NCBI GenBank assembly: GCA_016704425.1
Contig: JADJAC010000004.1
Location: 222,983-286,982, forward strand
Length of the DNA: 64,000 nt
Reading direction: 5' to 3'
DNA from: Sphingomonadales bacterium
GTDB taxonomy: Bacteria; Pseudomonadota; Alphaproteobacteria; Sphingomonadales; Sphingomonadaceae
Under the pieces are notes generated by a model. That model saw nothing but the letters and a program-made list of their open reading frames with translations. It was not told the DNA's origin and ran no database searches. The number at the start of each line of letters is the position of its first letter. Position 1 is the stretch's first letter. Shown here in pieces: positions 43,608-52,078 of this stretch. The position numbers were made by a program, and so were the translations under genes.

Positions 43608-44459
43608 ATGAAATTCGTTACCAAAAGACTTGGAATACTCATCCTGCTTGCCACGCCATCGGCAGGCAGCCTTTATGCGCAGCAGCAGGAACCCGCCCAG
43701 CCGGCGATCACCGTGACTGGCGCGGCAATGCCTGCCGGGCCCGAGGTCAAGGGCATCATTTCCGCGCGCAATGATGAAAAGATCAAGGTCACGGCTGTCG
43801 ATGGCACCAGCACTGTTCTTATCGTCACGGACGATACGAAGATCGCCTCAGGCGGCGGCCTTTTCGGCAGCAGTCGCGGCAAGCTGACCGCGGACGGCCT
43901 GCTCAATGGCCTGCCGGTGACGGTGAAGACGTTGCAGGGCCCCAATGGCCTGATCGCCAGCCAGATCACCTTCCGCAACAATGACCTCAAGACCGCGCGG
44001 ATGATCCGCAACGGCACGGCCCAGCAATTCGACGAACAGGCAGCGGCAACCGCCGCGCTGCGCAGCCGCATGGGCGATATCGACAAATATAATATCAAGA
44101 GCACCACAAACGTGTATTTCGATACCGGACGTGCAGTGATTTCACCCAGCGCCAAGGCTGAGCTTTGCGCCACCGCAGCGCAGGCCGAAGCAACGGAAAA
44201 CGCCCTGATGCTTGTCGTCGGCTACACCGACTCGGTCGGAAGCGAAGAGATGAACCAGGCGTTGAGTGAAAAGCGCGCCAGCAGCGTCATCAACTATCTT
44301 CAGCAGGCCTGCCGCTGGAAGCCTTACCGCATGCTGACGCCGACCGGCATGGCTGAATCGGATCCGCTGGCAAGCAACGACACGCCCGAAGGCAAGGCGC
44401 AGAACCGTCGGGTTTCGGTGAATGTCCTCGTCAGCAAGAGTGTCGACGTCGGCATGTAA
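43608..44459 (+). CDS. OmpA-family outer-membrane/peptidoglycan-binding protein
   Basis: The 283-residue protein has a signal peptide (cleavage near LYAQQQ) and a beta-rich middle domain of DUF5666 type (about residues 45-130, VKGIISARNDEKIKV). A C-terminal OmpA domain follows, with VYFDTGRAVISPSAK, the peptidoglycan-contact VVGYTDSVGS and RRVSVNVLV. It probably tethers the outer membrane to peptidoglycan. A GAAGGGA site lies before the ATG. The 220 bases upstream hold no gene that I can see. Confidence 0.9.
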   Translation: MKFVTKRLGILILLATPSAGSLYAQQQEPAQPAITVTGAAMPAGPEVKGIISARNDEKIKVTAVDGTSTVLIVTDDTKIASGGGLFGSSRGKLTADGLLNGLPVTVKTLQGPNGLIASQITFRNNDLKTARMIRNGTAQQFDEQAAATAALRSRMGDIDKYNIKSTTNVYFDTGRAVISPSAKAELCATAAQAEATENALMLVVGYTDSVGSEEMNQALSEKRASSVINYLQQACRWKPYRMLTPTGMAESDPLASNDTPEGKAQNRRVSVNVLVSKSVDVGM

Positions 44460-44467
44460 GGCTCGGC

Positions 44468-44500
44468 CGGGGTGGGCTTTGCGCTCACCCCGCCCCTTTT
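44468..44500 (+). terminator. Intrinsic terminator after the OmpA-like gene
   Basis: A 10-bp GC-rich stem with one G-U pair (arms 44468-44477 and 44483-44492) is followed after four C bases by TTTT and another TTTT a little later. It lies 8 bases after the OmpA-like stop and overlaps the stop codon of the convergent small gene. Confidence 0.75.
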
Positions 44501-44727
44501 GGTTTTGGCACTTCGCCTGCGGCCGCGATTTCGGCATCCTCTTCCAGAAATTCCAGCGCGATTTCCGCGTCAAGCGTATCGAGCGGTGTCTGCTTTGCAT
44601 CCCGTGCGTCGGCCGCTTTTGCCGCCAATCCCCAGGCCTTTGCCGCAGTCAGCGCAATCGCCCGGCGGCTTTCGAGCGTTTCGCTCTCCGCCCGCGCCAG
44701 CTGAATGGCTTCCTGCTGCCTGCACAT
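44485..44727 (-). CDS. Small conserved hypothetical protein (80 aa)
   Basis: A single helical protein of 80 residues beginning MCRQQEAIQLARAES, with a long Ala/Glu-rich helix and an acidic middle (LDAEIALEFLEEDAEI). The open frame extends six codons further, but the ATG at 44727 starts the helix. It has no signal peptide and no metal site. The helix and charge pattern look like a real protein and its codon use matches its neighbours. Its role is unknown. Confidence 0.55.
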   Translation of the reverse strand: MCRQQEAIQLARAESETLESRRAIALTAAKAWGLAAKAADARDAKQTPLDTLDAEIALEFLEEDAEIAAAGEVPKPKGAG

Positions 44728-44756
44728 GATCGCCGAAGGGCGCATGGGCGGCGCCC

Positions 44757-44885
44757 CTAGCGCTTCATATTGTCAAGACCCGGAACCAGTCCACGCTTTT
44801 CCGACGGGTTGGACGCGTTGGTCTTCGTCTTTTCCGCCTTGGGCTTGCGGACTTCACGGTTGGATTTCTTTTGCGATTTGGCCAC
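44757..44885 (-). CDS. Small basic hypothetical protein (42 aa)
   Basis: This 42-residue frame starts with a GTG at 44885, preceded by GAAAGGAC, and encodes a very lysine-rich product (AKSQKKSNREVRKPKAEK, ending GLVPGLDNMKR). It has no hydrophobic part. Its charge suggests a nucleic-acid or ribosome contact. It lies 29 bases upstream of the previous small gene on the same strand. Short length makes it uncertain, but the ribosome binding site is good. Confidence 0.6.
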   Translation of the reverse strand: MAKSQKKSNREVRKPKAEKTKTNASNPSEKRGLVPGLDNMKR

Positions 44886-44934
44886 GAACTTGTCCTTTCA
44901 ATGGAGGTTTTTTCCCGATGATACCCGCCTCCCC

Positions 44935-45846
44935 TCAGACGGAAATCCGCTCCGGACTGTCGGCAGTCGAAGACGATTTTGCCCCGGCATTGGGTGCGCG
45001 GTAGATATTGGCCGCAGGGGATCGGAGGTGGAGTTCCAGCAGCGAAAGGATCTCGGTGTTCTGCTCGGCATCGAATTTCCGGGCGAACAGGTCAGTGCTG
45101 CGCTGCAATTCTACCAGGTCCTTCGTATCATAATTGCGCGGCCTTAGCTTGATGTCTCCGTCCGGCACCCAATCAATCATCCGCAGGTCATCATTCATGA
45201 CGATGCCCTGATCACCACTGTTCATGATTACGGACTGGAAAAAGGCCTCATCCGGAATGAAGCTGCCGCGATAGAATGCCTTGAACCGTTCTACATGCGG
45301 ATCGTGGCAGACATATTCGCAAAAGCTGCGGGTCACGGCCTTCCACTGGGTGCCGATAAAGGGTGTATCTCCCGTCGGGTATCGGCGCGGCACGCCGGTT
45401 GCGGTCATCTTGCCATTTTCCTCGACGAAAAGATGGCTCACGCGGTTCATCGTGTCCGGGCGTTCTTTGCGCTGATCGAGCGCCCGAATGAACTGTTTGC
45501 CGGGGTTCGCAGCAAAGAACTGGCGAATATAGTCCTGGCTCTTGAGTGGAAAATCCTGCCCGGAAAGATTGATATAGTGGGTCCACCGGTCATTCATCTC
45601 CAGCAGGCGTTCCATGCCGCGAAGTTCCGCATCGACCAGACTGTAACCGCCCCAAAGCGCATCCTCTGCCTCAAGGATTTCAACGCCCTGATACGGTGAA
45701 AGAAACGTGGCAATGTCCTTGGCCAGCTCCGTTCCGGAACTCTTGTCGACATGGACAACATAGAGATTTCCCGGCGCATAAATGGCGATGAAGAGGCGTT
45801 TGAATTGCGCGGGATAACGGTGCACGAGCAGGAAATAGGCGATCAT
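44935..45846 (-). CDS. GT14-type (core-2/I-branching) glycosyltransferase
   Basis: The 303-residue protein begins with a Rossmann-like start (MIAYFLLVHRYPAQFKRL) and the family blocks LYVVHVDKSS, WGGYSLVDAELR, YINLSGQDFPLKS and DEAFFQSVIMN. This is the branching beta-N-acetylglucosaminyltransferase family, also found in bacterial surface-sugar loci. There is no signal peptide, so it acts in the cytoplasm. No other glycan genes lie next to it. The acceptor is unknown. Confidence 0.88.
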   Translation of the reverse strand: MIAYFLLVHRYPAQFKRLFIAIYAPGNLYVVHVDKSSGTELAKDIATFLSPYQGVEILEAEDALWGGYSLVDAELRGMERLLEMNDRWTHYINLSGQDFPLKSQDYIRQFFAANPGKQFIRALDQRKERPDTMNRVSHLFVEENGKMTATGVPRRYPTGDTPFIGTQWKAVTRSFCEYVCHDPHVERFKAFYRGSFIPDEAFFQSVIMNSGDQGIVMNDDLRMIDWVPDGDIKLRPRNYDTKDLVELQRSTDLFARKFDAEQNTEILSLLELHLRSPAANIYRAPNAGAKSSSTADSPERISV

Positions 45847-46449
45847 GGAGCAGTTCTTTCAGGATCGCTCATGCTTGGCTGTCAAACTCCGTGCACGGCG
45901 ATTGCGTTTCCTGTCTCAGGAAAGCCAATCAAACGAATTTTGATCGTGAAGAGACACCGCCAGACAGCATCGCGCTCGACAGAGCGAAAAGGCGTATGCG
46001 ACATGTGGGTATCATCCACCCGGTTTACAAGGAACGCGCGGCATGCGCCGGCAAAGGCGCCGGATTATCCCCTCTCCCAGAGGAACTTTTCAAACTTGTC
46101 ACTCCCCTCCGGTAGAATGATACCAGCCGCGCGTTGGGCCGGAGCGGGAATGCTGGCGGGGAAGGAAGGCCTTGTGCTTCATCAAGCAGGATGGAGCACA
46201 ACGGATTCGAATAGGAAAGGGCTATTTCGCGGCGGCGGCGGGTTGGGCGTTTCGCCCCCTGCCACAATGTCGATGATATCGATCCGGTTCTGCCGGTAAC
46301 GGATGCCGACGACAGGCTTTCGGTGGATGAGTGCGCCTGTCGAGCGTCAGAAATATTGCGGGGCGGGAGCATTCCCTCCCCTGCTTCGCCAACAAAAGGC
46401 CAGTCTGATCGCTCCGACGGGGCTTGCGCTCTGCGGCGTGGAGTGGGGT
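45847..46449. other. Gene-free stretch of about 600 bases
   Basis: No supported gene, tRNA or long inverted repeat was recognised here. Short frames on both strands give low-complexity Arg/Ser/Pro-rich translations with no domain. It presumably contains the promoter of the glycosyltransferase gene (minus strand) and the region downstream of the PEP-CTERM gene. GC skew and base use are similar to the neighbours. Confidence 0.5.
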
Positions 46450-47127
46450 TTAGGCGTAAGTAACGCGGACTGACTGACGACGGCGCATGGCGCCGCCGAC
46501 GAAACCAAAACCAGCGACCATCATCGCCCATGCTGCCGGTTCGGGCACACTTGACCTAAGAAAAGCCTCGAAACTTCCCTGGCTTATGGTCGTCTGGGTG
46601 ATCAACAGCGCGCCGCCGGTCACAGGGATCGGCAGCTGGCCGGGTCCGGGAACGGCATCGGTGCGTTGCACAAAGGCGCCGGTCGAAAACAACGGTACGT
46701 CCGAAATCAGGTCATAGTTCGTCAGTGGCGACACGGATCCCGAGATGTTCACTGCCATCAGAGTGCGGATACCCAGCGGTGACAAGGCGTACACCTCCGC
46801 AAACGAAAACGCACCCAAAGCATTCCGGATGCTGAGGGATGGCGACAGAATGTCAAAGCTTCCCAACCCTGCCACATCAACACTCAGACTATCGTTGATC
46901 AGCAGGAAGCAGTTCGGGATCAGCACGTTGCCCTGCGTGCACTGCCTTTTGGAATTGGTATCCGCCGTTGCCGTCACGGTGAAGGGCATGTTGCTGAACG
47001 CGCCAGCCGTTGTGCTGAAGCCGGTGGCGGTTCCCGTGGCGCGGAAAATGATTGTCGCGGAAACTGCAGGCGTTGCGCACATGATTGCGGCAAGAGCGAC
47101 GAAAACGCCCAAAAACTTCGACTTCAT
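46450..47127 (-). CDS. PEPxxWA-CTERM sorting-domain secreted protein
   Basis: The 225-residue protein has a signal peptide (LGVFVALAAIMCATPAVSA) and, at the C-terminus, the sorting signal VPEPAAWAMMVAGFGFVGG followed by an arginine cluster. That is the PEP motif, membrane helix and basic tail recognised by exosortase. The central part is a beta-rich domain with two Cys (QCTQGNVLIPNC). Exosortase is not encoded in the window. A GGGGGACTCAGG sequence precedes the ATG. The role of the mature domain is unknown. Confidence 0.88.
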   Translation of the reverse strand: MKSKFLGVFVALAAIMCATPAVSATIIFRATGTATGFSTTAGAFSNMPFTVTATADTNSKRQCTQGNVLIPNCFLLINDSLSVDVAGLGSFDILSPSLSIRNALGAFSFAEVYALSPLGIRTLMAVNISGSVSPLTNYDLISDVPLFSTGAFVQRTDAVPGPGQLPIPVTGGALLITQTTISQGSFEAFLRSSVPEPAAWAMMVAGFGFVGGAMRRRQSVRVTYA

Positions 47128-47384
47128 CCTGAGTCCCCCGATCTATCAGAATGAGGCAATTCGGACATGCCTGCTCCTCTGTCAATCACCAGCGGTACGT
47201 TAACCATGTTGGCGGTGACCTGACCTGCTGATTTCCTTGCGGAATGGCTGAGCGGACGGATTTGAACAATGTCCGCAATGGGGTCGAGTCCGGAAAGACC
47301 GCTCCAAATATGCTTGGGGACACAAATCCTCACGCCGCCAGTCCCGGCTTTCCCTGACCGTGGCCAAGCTGGAAGAGGCGCGAA

Positions 47385-47909
47385 CTAGCTCTTGAAACGC
47401 GGCACGCCCATGAAATCGCGCTTGCCCAGCGGCACGCCCTTCATCCGCAGAATGTCGTAGAATGTGGTCGCGTGGAAATAGACATTTGGCTGGCTGAAGC
47501 TGAGCAGGAAATTTTGCCCCGTAAATTCCATCAGACGCTTGCCCCCCAGCACAAAGCCAATGGTGCTGTCCGCCACCGCTTCCAACTCTTCGGGCGTGAC
47601 CTTTGCCAATCCGTCCAGCGTTGCGGCGACCTGCGCGCGCATCGCATCCCAACTATCGGGGACCTGGGTGAAATCGGGCGAAAATTCTCCGCTTGGCAGC
47701 AGGCTGATGACATAGGCCGAATGGACCCAGCAGCTGCGCACGTGCCACGGCAGGTTCCACATATCCTCTGCCAGGCGAGCCCCGATCATGTCCTCGTCCG
47801 AAATCCCCTTGTCCTTCGCAAACGCCTCCCCCTTGTCGATCAGATTGGCGAGTGCGCCCACCACTTGCTGGCAATTGGGAACAAAGGCTTCGTAAAGTGA
47901 GAGCGACAT
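47385..47909 (-). CDS. DUF1993 family protein
   Basis: The 174-residue protein begins MSLSLYEAFVPNCQQVVGAL and has the DUF1993 layout: a helical bundle with RLAEDMWNLPWHVRS near residue 45 and FSQPNVYFHATTFYDILRMKGV at the C-terminus, including a possible metal-contact histidine in FHATT. The family is related to the DinB-like four-helix bundles. The start is the ATG at 47909. Function unknown. Confidence 0.82.
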   Translation of the reverse strand: MSLSLYEAFVPNCQQVVGALANLIDKGEAFAKDKGISDEDMIGARLAEDMWNLPWHVRSCWVHSAYVISLLPSGEFSPDFTQVPDSWDAMRAQVAATLDGLAKVTPEELEAVADSTIGFVLGGKRLMEFTGQNFLLSFSQPNVYFHATTFYDILRMKGVPLGKRDFMGVPRFKS

Positions 47910-48080
47910 GGCGCAGGTCCTTTTTTCGGAGATGCAATCGGGATACAAACTCCGGGTGCAAATTCAATGCCCGATCAGCACAATGCGTCAAATTGCGCTG
48001 CTAGGTCTTTGGCCTCTGAGTCCGCTTTGATGCCGAGGGCAGCCGCGCTTGAATGGCGACTAAGTTGTGGAAAGCGGACA

Positions 48081-48725
48081 TTAGGCTAACTGTTCGCGCT
48101 TCTTCAGCAACCGGTCCCACTTCCGCCCGTAGTAAACTTCGACCAGGACCAGCGGCACCACCCAAGCCAGCCAGTCGCTATGCGCATTGGCCGCCGCCTT
48201 TTCGCTGGCGAAGATGCCGACAGCGCCCATGCCATATTTGTCCATCAGCCGGACGACCACGAAATAAGACGCCAGCACGAACGCGCGGGTCATGTTGTGC
48301 TGGTGGGTCAGGAGGCGCTTGCGCCGCGCCGCAATCACCGCCGCGCCCATCGCCAGCATCCACAGGCTGATCGCCGTCGCCTGGCTGAGGAAGAAGACAT
48401 CGGTGTCGCCCGGCTGCACGGCCCAGAAGCCGATGAACGCCGCGATCGAGGCGCCGACGAACGTGTAGCCCGCCCAGCGGTGATAGCGACGGAATCGGTT
48501 GCGGATCGGGGCGATCAACTGGAACGGGCCAAGCGCCATTACCACGCTGCCGCCAGCGATGTGCAACCAATAGGCCCAGTGCTTGTCGGGTGGGTGTCGT
48601 GCCACTCCAGGAATGCCGAGGCTGAGGAACCGCACCACGAGTGCGATGAACAGGACAACGGCCAGCGAGGTAAGCAGACCGCTCCACGAAAAACGCTGCA
48701 CTTTTACTGGGTTTGCTGTAGCCAT
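48081..48725 (-). CDS. DUF2306 membrane protein
   Basis: The 214-residue protein has about five hydrophobic helices and the DUF2306 hallmarks: HIAGGSVVMALGPFQLI followed by RRYHRWAGYTFV and LLTHQHNMTRAFVLAS. The conserved histidines in the helices could bind haem or a metal, but this is not known for the family. Divergent from the membrane protein at 48952. Confidence 0.78.
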   Translation of the reverse strand: MATANPVKVQRFSWSGLLTSLAVVLFIALVVRFLSLGIPGVARHPPDKHWAYWLHIAGGSVVMALGPFQLIAPIRNRFRRYHRWAGYTFVGASIAAFIGFWAVQPGDTDVFFLSQATAISLWMLAMGAAVIAARRKRLLTHQHNMTRAFVLASYFVVVRLMDKYGMGAVGIFASEKAAANAHSDWLAWVVPLVLVEVYYGRKWDRLLKKREQLA

Positions 48726-48951
48726 ATTCTGCCCCCGCTCGGCAGAAGCTTAGAGGCTAGCTCGCGATAGGTCCAACTGATATGCGCGCCTCGGTTTCGG
48801 ACCGGCTGTAACGTCCGCCATGTTGTCGATTGCCGGCAGTCCGCTTCGGCGTATTTGGGGTGGACAAGCGAACATGGTCCAGCCGGCGTTGGGATTATTC
48901 TGCTTGCTGTGCCCATTGCATGGTGCGAAGTGTCCGGTGAAAGGGGGGGCA

Positions 48952-49758
48952 ATGCCATTTCGCAAAGCTTGGCTTTACGTGCTGACGCTGCTCGTTCTAA
49001 CCTTCGTCGCCTTCTGGCCGAGCTATCTGAGCAAGCTCCCCGCGGCAAAGATGGCCCATCATTTCCACGCCGCCAGCGCGGTACTGTGGACCGTCCTCGC
49101 CATTGTCCAGAGCTGGACCATCCATCACGACCGCATCTCTCTGCACCGCAGGACGGGGATGGCGATTTTCCTGCTGTTCCCCCTGTTCCTGGTTGCGGGC
49201 GTTTGGGTGATTCATGTCGAGGCGACCACCCTTGCGACCGGTTTGGATTCCGCCACTGGGCTCAGCGATTCAGAAAATGTGGAGCTCGCGCAGTTCGGCT
49301 TCTTCGATCCGCTCGCTAACCTCGGTTACGCCTTGATGTTCTGGGGCGGTCTCAAATATCGCTACAAAGTTCATCTGCACGCCCGCTACATGTTGGGCAC
49401 GGTCATGTTCGTGATCGCACCGATCGTGTGGCGCTTGCTGCGCGGATATGTGCCCATGATCCACGACATGCCATTCTCTTACCCCTTCGCGCTCGGCAAT
49501 CTCACCGCGATTGGAATCGCCCTGTTTCTTTACGCGCAGGCGCCGAAGCACGGTCGGCCTTTCCTGCTCGTTGCCGGTATCATTGCAGCCCAGGAAGTCT
49601 TGTTCGAGACGCTGGGGCGCATACCAGCCTGGGCACCAATGTTTGCCAGCGTCTCCGATATGAATCTGCCATTCCTGCTCATCCTAACTGGAATCACTAG
49701 TATCGGGATTGCTTGGCACGGCTGGGTTGTCGGCGCGCGTCCGGGAGCCCCAAGCTAG
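48952..49758 (+). CDS. Hypothetical seven-helix membrane protein
   Basis: The 268-residue protein has seven to eight hydrophobic helices and conserved-looking histidines in MAHHFHAASAVLW, WTIHHDRISLHRRTGM and YKVHLHARYMLGTVM. Its order of histidine pairs resembles the DUF2306 protein encoded divergently upstream, so the two may be distant relatives or partners. I start it at the ATG at 48952, behind an AAAGGGGGGG site. No assigned function. Confidence 0.75.
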   Translation: MPFRKAWLYVLTLLVLTFVAFWPSYLSKLPAAKMAHHFHAASAVLWTVLAIVQSWTIHHDRISLHRRTGMAIFLLFPLFLVAGVWVIHVEATTLATGLDSATGLSDSENVELAQFGFFDPLANLGYALMFWGGLKYRYKVHLHARYMLGTVMFVIAPIVWRLLRGYVPMIHDMPFSYPFALGNLTAIGIALFLYAQAPKHGRPFLLVAGIIAAQEVLFETLGRIPAWAPMFASVSDMNLPFLLILTGITSIGIAWHGWVVGARPGAPS

Positions 49759-49925
49759 TGTTGGCAAACTAAAATCCGCCAGCTGCGCACGTAAGATCTA
49801 ATGTCCGCAACGTCATCGAGTCCGGACTGTCTCCTTTTGCACGAAAGATCTGCAATCCGGTCCTAGCGGCCGTCATGCCGCCCCGGTCACGCTGGCACCG
49901 GATTGGGCAGGGCCGGGCCTCCCCC

Positions 49926-50090
49926 AACCTCCCCGCTGGACATTCCCCCCGCAATCGCGATGCTGCGGTCATCGTCATCTGGTGGGAAGTGACCTGAACG
50001 ACAATGATAAGGCATGGACTGGTTCTGGCCGCCCCGGCGCTTTTGCTCTGCGGGTGTGACAAGGGTGTCGACATGAAGAACGCCTCGGCC
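49926..50090 (+). repeat. Duplicated promoter/leader segment, copy 1
   Basis: About 165 bases that match 50531-50689 with few differences, including a small length difference near the start codon. It covers the presumed promoter and the first 29 or so codons of the lipoprotein gene at 50004, from TCCCCGCTGGACATTCC to CGCCTCGGCC. Confidence 0.85.
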
Positions 50091-50501
50091 CCGGCATCGT
50101 CAGCGCGGGCTTGCGATGGTTCGGACGCGGTGAATCGAAAGATCGTGCTCGCATTCTACAACGAAGCCCTGGTTGGCCTTCGGCCACGACCGGCGTTCGA
50201 GCGGTATATGACACCTGACTTTGTGGAGCACAAACCTGATGTTTCGAACGGGACCCGCGAGGCATCTGCTGAATTCCTGGAACAACTGATCTCCGAATTG
50301 CCACAGGCTCGGTGGGAGGTGGTGCGAACAATCGCGGAGGGCCAGATGGTCTTCCTGCATGCTCGATTCACACCCGCTGCCGGCGCGCCTTCCTATGCAG
50401 TTGCGGACGTTTTCAGGCTCGAAAACTGCAAGATTGCAGAACATTGGGATGTTGTTGCGCCGCCGCCAAAGGAGCAGCGCAATCCGAATAGCCGTTTCTA
50501 G
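50004..50501 (+). CDS. Lipoprotein with SnoaL-like/NTF2-like domain (apparent leader fusion)
   Basis: The 165-residue protein has a lipoprotein signal (MIRHGLVLAAPALLL, lipobox Leu-Cys-Gly-Cys18). Its first 29 residues, including CDKGVDMKNASA, are nearly identical to the next lipoprotein. After this the sequence differs completely: AVNRKIVLAFYNEALVG, AFERYMTPDFVEHKPD and FRLENCKIAEHWDVV are typical of the SnoaL-like polyketide cyclase/NTF2 family. The leader and its upstream DNA look copied from the neighbour. Asp at +2 after the lipid cysteine would keep it in the inner membrane by the E. coli rule. Function unknown. Confidence 0.75.
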   Translation: MIRHGLVLAAPALLLCGCDKGVDMKNASAPASSARACDGSDAVNRKIVLAFYNEALVGLRPRPAFERYMTPDFVEHKPDVSNGTREASAEFLEQLISELPQARWEVVRTIAEGQMVFLHARFTPAAGAPSYAVADVFRLENCKIAEHWDVVAPPPKEQRNPNSRF

Positions 50502-50530
50502 ATTGGCGGCGCCTGTATTGGCCTCTTCCC

Positions 50531-50689
50531 AAACTCCCCGCTGGACATTCCCCCCGCAATCGCGATGTTGCGGTTCATCGTCATCTGGTGGGAAGAACGA
50601 CAATGATGAAGCATGGACTGGTTCTGGCCGCCCCGGTGCTTTTGCTCTGCGGGTGTGACAAGGGCGTCGACATGAAGAACGCCTCGGCC
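50531..50689 (+). repeat. Duplicated promoter/leader segment, copy 2
   Basis: About 159 bases matching copy 1 (49926-50090). It ends in the same place relative to the reading frame, after codon 29, where the two proteins diverge. Confidence 0.85.
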
Positions 50690-51148
50690 TCCGAGGTTGC
50701 CGACACGGTGAAGGAAGCGACGGCGGACGGGCAGTTCGTTTCTCCCGGGCGCTGGGAATCGACGATGACGATGATCGACATGTCCATGCCCGGCATGCCA
50801 CCCGAAGCGCAGGCGCAGATGAAGGGCATCATGGGCAAGCCCAAGACCTTCACCTCCTGCCTCACCGAAGCGGATGCGAAAAAGCCCCGGGAAGATTTCT
50901 TTTCAGGCGGCGACAGCAAGTGCCGCTATGAGCATTTCACGATGTCCGGCGGGGTTATCGATGCTGCGATGATCTGCAACGATCAGGGCGGGGTGCGCAC
51001 GATGACGATGAAGGGCAGCTATGCCCCCGAACGCTATCAGATGGCCATGACAGCCAAGAGCAGTGGCGGCCCCGGCGGCGGCATGTCGATGAAGATGGAA
51101 ATGGACGCAAAGCGCATCGGCGCCTGCACGGGCAAGGAAGGCGGTTAG
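50603..51148 (+). CDS. DUF3617 lipoprotein
   Basis: The 181-residue protein has the same leader as the preceding gene (lipobox with Cys18 and CDKGVDMKNASA) and then a DUF3617 domain: GRWESTMTMIDMSMPG, CLTEADAKKPREDF, CRYEHFTMSGGVIDAAMIC and a methionine-rich GGMSMKMEMDAK end. The many methionines could bind copper, but this is speculation. It is the likely original owner of the leader because the signal-to-domain junction is typical for DUF3617 lipoproteins. Its end overlaps the convergent DUF2007 gene by four bases. The start at 50603 is homologous to the neighbour's. Confidence 0.8.
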   Translation: MMKHGLVLAAPVLLLCGCDKGVDMKNASASEVADTVKEATADGQFVSPGRWESTMTMIDMSMPGMPPEAQAQMKGIMGKPKTFTSCLTEADAKKPREDFFSGGDSKCRYEHFTMSGGVIDAAMICNDQGGVRTMTMKGSYAPERYQMAMTAKSSGGPGGGMSMKMEMDAKRIGACTGKEGG

Positions 51149-51354
51149 GGCGCGTCGCCAGACCGGAGCGCCATACGCGCGGCTGCAAGGTCTTCCTCCA
51201 GCACCATGAGCCGGATCGGGATCGAGAGCCCCCCGGCATAGTTTGACATTTCAAGGTCGAAGATCACGGAGTCGATATCGCAATCGGCGAGCCGTGACCG
51301 GGCGAGGCCCGCCTCGAAACTGTTGTAATAGCGGGCGAACTCCACAAGCGCCAC
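51145..51354 (-). CDS. DUF2007-type small protein
   Basis: The 69-residue protein (VALVEFARYYNSFEAGLARS, then RLMVLEEDLAAARMAL) fits the DUF2007 family of putative signal-transducing proteins that pair two short alpha/beta halves. I use the GTG at 51354; a TTG three codons upstream overlaps the stop of the PNPOx gene and is also possible. It is downstream of, and probably co-transcribed with, that gene. Confidence 0.7.
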   Translation of the reverse strand: MALVEFARYYNSFEAGLARSRLADCDIDSVIFDLEMSNYAGGLSIPIRLMVLEEDLAAARMALRSGDAP

Positions 51355-51359
51355 GCGCG

Positions 51360-51917
51360 TCAACCCTGCCAGGGCAGATGGGACTGGACGCGCAGGGGCA
51401 GTCCGTCGATGCTCTGCGTCCGCGTGGCGAGCTTCCTGAGCCGCTCCTCCGCGTCCTGCTGTGCATGATATTTCGAAAGCGTGGTGCGCTCGGCCTCCAG
51501 TGTCATCAGGGGCACGCCCCAGCCGCAGCTCGTCTGGACGCTCTCCACATCGATCACGAAGATCTGCCGTGTGCCGGGAAGCAGGGTGAACTGCCCGGCA
51601 AGCTCCGCCCACCCCGCGTCCTGCGGCAGGACAGCATGGCCCCGGCCATAGATGCGCAGGATCAGCGGTGGCCGGTCAAACGCGCAGAACATGATCGTGA
51701 TCCGCCCGTCTGCCGAGAGATGGGCCTGTGTTTCATTGCCCGATCCGCCGACATCGAGATAGGCGACCTGGCCCGGCCCCAGTACGCGGAAACTGTCCAT
51801 GCCCTTGGGGCTGAGGTTGATCCGCGCGCCGTCCGCCACGGTCGCCACGAAGAAGACCGGCTGTTTCGTGACGAAGGCAATATGGTCGTCGGTCAGTTCA
51901 GGTGTGAACTCGGACAT
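51360..51917 (-). CDS. Pyridoxamine 5'-phosphate oxidase-family protein
   Basis: The 185-residue protein has the split-barrel flavin-binding fold: FVTKQPVFFVATVADG, LDVGGSGNETQAHL and RIYGRGHAVL are typical of PNPOx-like proteins that resemble general stress or heme/F420-binding enzymes rather than true PdxH. The start at 51917 is preceded by AAGGGAG. Its cofactor and substrate are not known. Confidence 0.82.
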   Translation of the reverse strand: MSEFTPELTDDHIAFVTKQPVFFVATVADGARINLSPKGMDSFRVLGPGQVAYLDVGGSGNETQAHLSADGRITIMFCAFDRPPLILRIYGRGHAVLPQDAGWAELAGQFTLLPGTRQIFVIDVESVQTSCGWGVPLMTLEAERTTLSKYHAQQDAEERLRKLATRTQSIDGLPLRVQSHLPWQG

Positions 51918-51958
51918 GTTCGCTCCCTTCAGAGCATGGTGATGCTGGTTTGATCCCA

Positions 51959-52047
51959 CCCTGTACTCCGGGCCTGACCCGGAGCCCATGGTTCCGCACT
52001 GCCATCTGTTTGACGCATGGGCTCCGGATCAAGTCCGGAGTACAGGG
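51959..52047. repeat. Long imperfect palindrome between two genes (REP-like element)
   Basis: Two 32-base arms (51959-51990 and 52016-52047) starting CCCTGTACTCCGG and ending CCGGAGTACAGGG form an inverted repeat with a 25-base spacer; a short internal stretch in each arm is imperfectly matched. Each arm also has its own small inverted repeat (CTCCGG/CCGGAG). It lies between the PNPOx-like gene and the tldD stop, and looks like a dispersed intergenic element. Confidence 0.85.
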
Positions 52048-52078
52048 CTGGAAAGTGTCGATCCAATGCCATTGCAGG

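Noticed and set aside
45847..46449. Short open frames on both strands in the gap beside the PEP-CTERM gene
   Set aside because: Low-complexity Arg/Ser/Pro-rich translations, no ribosome binding sites and no match to any family I know.
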